A DNA stretch of 56,227 nucleotides from a gamma proteobacterium HTCC5015 (GTDB lineage: Bacteria; Pseudomonadota; Gammaproteobacteria; HTCC5015), in contig DS990607.1 in NCBI GenBank assembly GCA_000155715.1, positions 38,516 to 94,742 of the forward strand. Direction: 5' to 3'. Position numbers and translations under genes: made by a program. Of the stretch, positions 53,434 through 56,227 are shown piece after piece. Numbering within the stretch: position 1 is the first letter of the stretch; every line of letters starts with the position of its first letter. The notes under the pieces are model-generated. The model searched no databases, was not told the DNA's origin, and saw nothing but the letters and a program-made list of their open reading frames with translations.

Positions 53434-54456
53434 ATGAACTATCAACACGAGCAGTTGGCCCGATATTTTGGCAAACCGGTTGGCACAGCCGTTTTTAAAG
53501 AAAGCCCCGAGGATTTTGTGGTCGAGGAGCAGCTGAGCTTTGTTCCTTCCGGTGAAGGTGAGCACCATCTGCTGTGGATAGAAAAGCGCAACGCCAATAC
53601 AGGGTATGTGGCTCAGCAATTGGCTCGGCATCTCGGTGTGCACCCTAAGCATGTCACCTGGGCGGGATTAAAAGATCGCTTTGCCGTGACACGGCAGTGG
53701 TTTTCCGTGCACTTGCCGGGTGTTTCGGAATTGGAAGCATTGCCTGATGTCGATGGGTACCGCGTATTAAAAACCACCAAAAACGATCGCAAGCTACGCA
53801 TCGGTGCCAACCGAGGCAATGCGTTTCAAATTACTTTGCGCAACTGCCAGGGCGAGCGCGAAGCCATTGAATATCGCTTACAAGGCATTCGAGAAGAGGG
53901 GGTGCCTAATTATTTTGGTTTGCAGCGCTTTGGGCGCGGCTTGAGTAATTTACAGCGGGCACAAGCGCATTTGATCGAAGGCAAACGTCTTAAAAAAAAT
54001 GATCGCAGCATGGCCTTGTCGGCGCTGCGAAGTGCGGTGTTTAATCAGTTGCTATCACAGGTGATCGAAATGGATTGCTGGTCCACGGTAGACGTGGGTG
54101 ACACCCTGATGCTTGCAGGCAGCCACAGCGTCTTTCAAGCGACGGATAGCGATTTGGCGTCTGTGAGGCAGCGTGTCGCCGAGGGCGATTGCGCGGCGAC
54201 GCTGCCTCTAGTCGGCGAGGTGGGCACATCCAGCTTGTCGGAGCTCGAGCAGTCGCTGCTGACTGGCTATGAGCCATGGATTGAGGCTTTGGGTCACCAG
54301 CGCGTAAAAATGGCGCGACGTCCCCGCTCGCTGCGCCCTGCCAAGTTGTCGTGGCAGTGGCTTGGTGAAGATGTGCTGACGCTGCACTTTGAATTGCCCA
54401 GTGGAGCCTTTGCTACCAGCGTGTTGCGAGAGATTGTAGAGGCCGATGGCGTTTGA
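53434..54456 (+). CDS. truD: tRNA pseudouridine(13) synthase TruD
   Basis: TruD makes pseudouridine at position 13 of tRNA-Glu. The 340 residues show KPVGTAVFKESPEDFVVEEQ, the catalytic Asp segment VTWAGLKDRFAVTRQWFSVH (about residues 74-93), FQITLRNCQGERE, NYFGLQRFGRGLSN and the ending FELPSGAFATSVLREIVEAD. It diverges from the TetR operon. A terminator shared with the convergent TRAP gene follows. Confidence 0.96.
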   Translation: MNYQHEQLARYFGKPVGTAVFKESPEDFVVEEQLSFVPSGEGEHHLLWIEKRNANTGYVAQQLARHLGVHPKHVTWAGLKDRFAVTRQWFSVHLPGVSELEALPDVDGYRVLKTTKNDRKLRIGANRGNAFQITLRNCQGEREAIEYRLQGIREEGVPNYFGLQRFGRGLSNLQRAQAHLIEGKRLKKNDRSMALSALRSAVFNQLLSQVIEMDCWSTVDVGDTLMLAGSHSVFQATDSDLASVRQRVAEGDCAATLPLVGEVGTSSLSELEQSLLTGYEPWIEALGHQRVKMARRPRSLRPAKLSWQWLGEDVLTLHFELPSGAFATSVLREIVEADGV

Positions 54457-54593
54457 GTGAGTTGGAATAGTGTGGCTTTAACAGGGCTTTGACGATTTCA
54501 ATATCATCAACTCGCGACCTGTTGTTCTCTGAGTTTTCATCGTAGATGGGGCATAAAAGTGGGTAAGCATTTCCCAAAATTTTTCCCATGAAA

Positions 54594-54623
54594 TAAAAAA
54601 GGCGGCCAGTGGCCGCCTTTTTG
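54594..54623. terminator. Bidirectional terminator after truD
   Basis: AAAAAAGGCGGCCA and TGGCCGCCTTTTT form a strong hairpin with A and T runs, between truD and the convergent TRAP permease. Confidence 0.88.
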
Positions 54624-54648
54624 CTCTGTGGTCTTTGTTCCACGGATC

Positions 54649-56227
54649 TTATGCGTAGAACAGAGGGGGAATAAAGGTAACCAACAAGAGCGTAGTGAGC
54701 ATTACCAAGATGGGTAATAGGATACGCTCGAAGCGGCGGTAAAAATTCTTGCCGCGCACTTCGTCGACAGCCTTCTCAATCTCCTCTTCGCCAACGACTT
54801 GGCGTGTCAGTAGGTGGTTGAGAGCGACGGGCGGTGTCAAATAGCCGAGTTCAAACGCGACCAAGGTAATCATCCAGAAATGCAGCGGATGGATACCGTT
54901 GGCATCGGCAAACGTGAACAGTGTTGCGTTTACGATAATAACCGCGCCGTAGGGGTCCATGATCATACCGATGACCACTAGCATGGTTGCCAGCAGTGCC
55001 AGTGTGGTCCAGATGGACTCGATGTCTTGCGGCAGCTTCGATGCGGCGTCAGCTTGATCGGCAATACCGCCGAGACAAAGGGACATGCCCATTAGCATGA
55101 GTAGAGCACCAATATGTGCCGTCGTTTCATTGGTCGCACCGCGTACGGAGTTTTCTGTACCACGGAATAGTGAGTACCCCGAGGAAGATTCGCGCTTGCG
55201 GTAGAACTGATCGTAAATCACGATGCCCAGCATGATGACGGGTAGAATGACGGGGGCAGAGAACTCATCTAGTTGGCCGTCGAGTACTAGGTCATAGAAA
55301 ATGGCGCCGCCAAACAAAACGACGAAATAGGGCACGAGACGCTTGAGGGGGCCAGCCATGCCAGGTAGGGCCTCTTTGGGCGAGGCGATATTGATTTTGC
55401 TTTCGCGGCCTAGCAGCGCAAAGAATAAGAATAGGGCCGCGGACAGGACGAAAATCCAAAAGCCTGCTGTGTAGAGACCCCACTCACCCATTTGGTTAAA
55501 GTCAAAGATGCCGACCGTATCTTTGGTGGGCATGGTTGTGACGCTATTGTTGAGAGCGGCAATGATGGCCACGAGCAAACAGGGTCTTAAAACCACACCC
55601 ATAGACCCCGACATGGCGGTGGTAGCGAGTGAAAGTTGGCGGCGTGCACCGACGCGACGGAGTTCGCCGTAGATGACCGCACCCACAGCGATTACATAGA
55701 TACCAGAGGCGCCTGTGTAAGCGGTGGGGGCGGCTGAAACGATCAGCGCAAAGAAGGCCAGCATTTCCGCAGGCATTTTCCAAGGGCGGAAGGAGTCAAA
55801 TACCAGCCTCGCCATATTGGTTTGCTTGAGCAGCATACCAATCCACACATAGAGGCCGACATTAATGAACATGCCTGAGTGGTCGAGCATCTTGTTGAGG
55901 TAGATGATGATGCCTGAGAAGTGGCTGTCCAAAAAGAAGGTGATGCCAGAGCTCAGCGCCATGAAGGTATAGAGTGGAATGGCGAGGAATGCCTTGCCGA
56001 TGGAACCACCAGCGGGCACATTCTCCGCAGGGATTTTGATGATGCGCCAGATTGTGGCAGCGACCATAATTCCAAAGCCGATAATCCAAGCCCATTGAAT
56101 CACGATGGCGCCAGTGCCCGATTCAATCCCCGATGCGAGAGACATATCGCGGAAGCGGATAGCCGAGATAAAGATGAATAAATTACCAATGAGCTGCGCA
56201 ACTAACGAAACTTGGAAGTCCGTTCGC
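54649..56227 (-). CDS. TRAP-type large permease, 5' part beyond window
   Basis: A DctM-type large permease of a TRAP transporter (substrate-binding-protein-dependent secondary uptake of organic acids and related solutes). Many hydrophobic segments are present, with SGIYVIAVGAVIYGELRRVG, GSMGVVLRPCLLVAIIAALN, IGMIMDPYGAVIIVNATLFT and ELGYLTPPVALNHLLTRQVV as conserved re-entrant loops. The reading frame remains open to the edge of the window with FQVSLVAQLIGNLFIFISA then IRFRDM upstream of the first internal Met (56145), so the true start lies outside. The N-terminal part may be a fused DctQ. Confidence 0.88.
   Translation of the reverse strand, partial: RTDFQVSLVAQLIGNLFIFISAIRFRDMSLASGIESGTGAIVIQWAWIIGFGIMVAATIWRIIKIPAENVPAGGSIGKAFLAIPLYTFMALSSGITFFLDSHFSGIIIYLNKMLDHSGMFINVGLYVWIGMLLKQTNMARLVFDSFRPWKMPAEMLAFFALIVSAAPTAYTGASGIYVIAVGAVIYGELRRVGARRQLSLATTAMSGSMGVVLRPCLLVAIIAALNNSVTTMPTKDTVGIFDFNQMGEWGLYTAGFWIFVLSAALFLFFALLGRESKINIASPKEALPGMAGPLKRLVPYFVVLFGGAIFYDLVLDGQLDEFSAPVILPVIMLGIVIYDQFYRKRESSSGYSLFRGTENSVRGATNETTAHIGALLMLMGMSLCLGGIADQADAASKLPQDIESIWTTLALLATMLVVIGMIMDPYGAVIIVNATLFTFADANGIHPLHFWMITLVAFELGYLTPPVALNHLLTRQVVGEEEIEKAVDEVRGKNFYRRFERILLPILVMLTTLLLVTFIPPLFYA

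Overview
The window looks like a chromosomal stretch of a free-living, probably marine gammaproteobacterium of the Pseudomonadales/Cellvibrionales type. The evidence is the gene order ruvB-ybgC-tolQRAB-pal-cpoB-queE-queC-tRNA-Lys, the ilvIH-ilvC-pssA block, the yciO-scpA-scpB block, and REP-like palindromes of the GTAGGAG type. This placement is an inference from gene order and protein style, not from a database search.

Layout. 1-9340: ruvB, the complete Tol-Pal envelope operon, two queuosine/7-deazaguanine genes, tRNA-Lys(TTT) and a peroxiredoxin. 9374-16110: a BepA-like periplasmic protease (minus strand), branched-chain amino-acid genes ilvI/ilvH/ilvC, a phosphatidylserine-decarboxylase-like protein without the usual Gly-Ser cleavage site, and pssA. 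16134-20767: glnS, cysS, a 269-bp miniature inverted-repeat element (MITE) that begins in the cysS stop codon, a HolD-like gene with an in-frame duplication carrying palindromes, and rimI. 20991-23367: a compact module of two Roadblock/LC7 proteins, one unrecognised two-part protein and a Ras-like GTPase. This is the best candidate here for a poorly described system.

23426-29208: a CzcCBA-type heavy-metal efflux operon on the minus strand, headed by a small His-rich periplasmic protein that is broken by a frameshift. 29295-32690: a predicted metal-dependent hydrolase diverging from a TetR regulator, then prfC. 32813-37708: a PpiC-type lipoprotein foldase, bolA-like, yciI-like and a VC0807-type membrane protein on the minus strand, then yciO, scpA and scpB on the plus strand. 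37725-48535 looks like an accessory island between scpB and rluB, which are neighbours in many relatives. It holds a lipid-modification cluster (chalcone-isomerase-like and NTF2-like proteins; desaturase, FAD oxidoreductase, DUF1365, Cfa, DUF2878, DUF1295, second Cfa-type methyltransferase), a second MITE copy, and a convergent histidine kinase/response regulator pair. Three copies of another inverted-repeat element, recognised by repeated CTCTGTG/CACAGAG words, lie at its two sides.

48700-56227: rluB, a minus-strand TetR-controlled operon (TetR, LolA-like, outer-membrane barrel protein, alpha/beta hydrolase) with a clear palindromic operator, truD, and a TRAP-type large permease that runs off the right edge.

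Most genes are ordinary core functions. The accessory interest lies in the Roadblock-GTPase module, the two small non-autonomous repeat families and their contacts with gene ends, the lipid island, the Psd-like protein, and the frameshifted metal-resistance gene.
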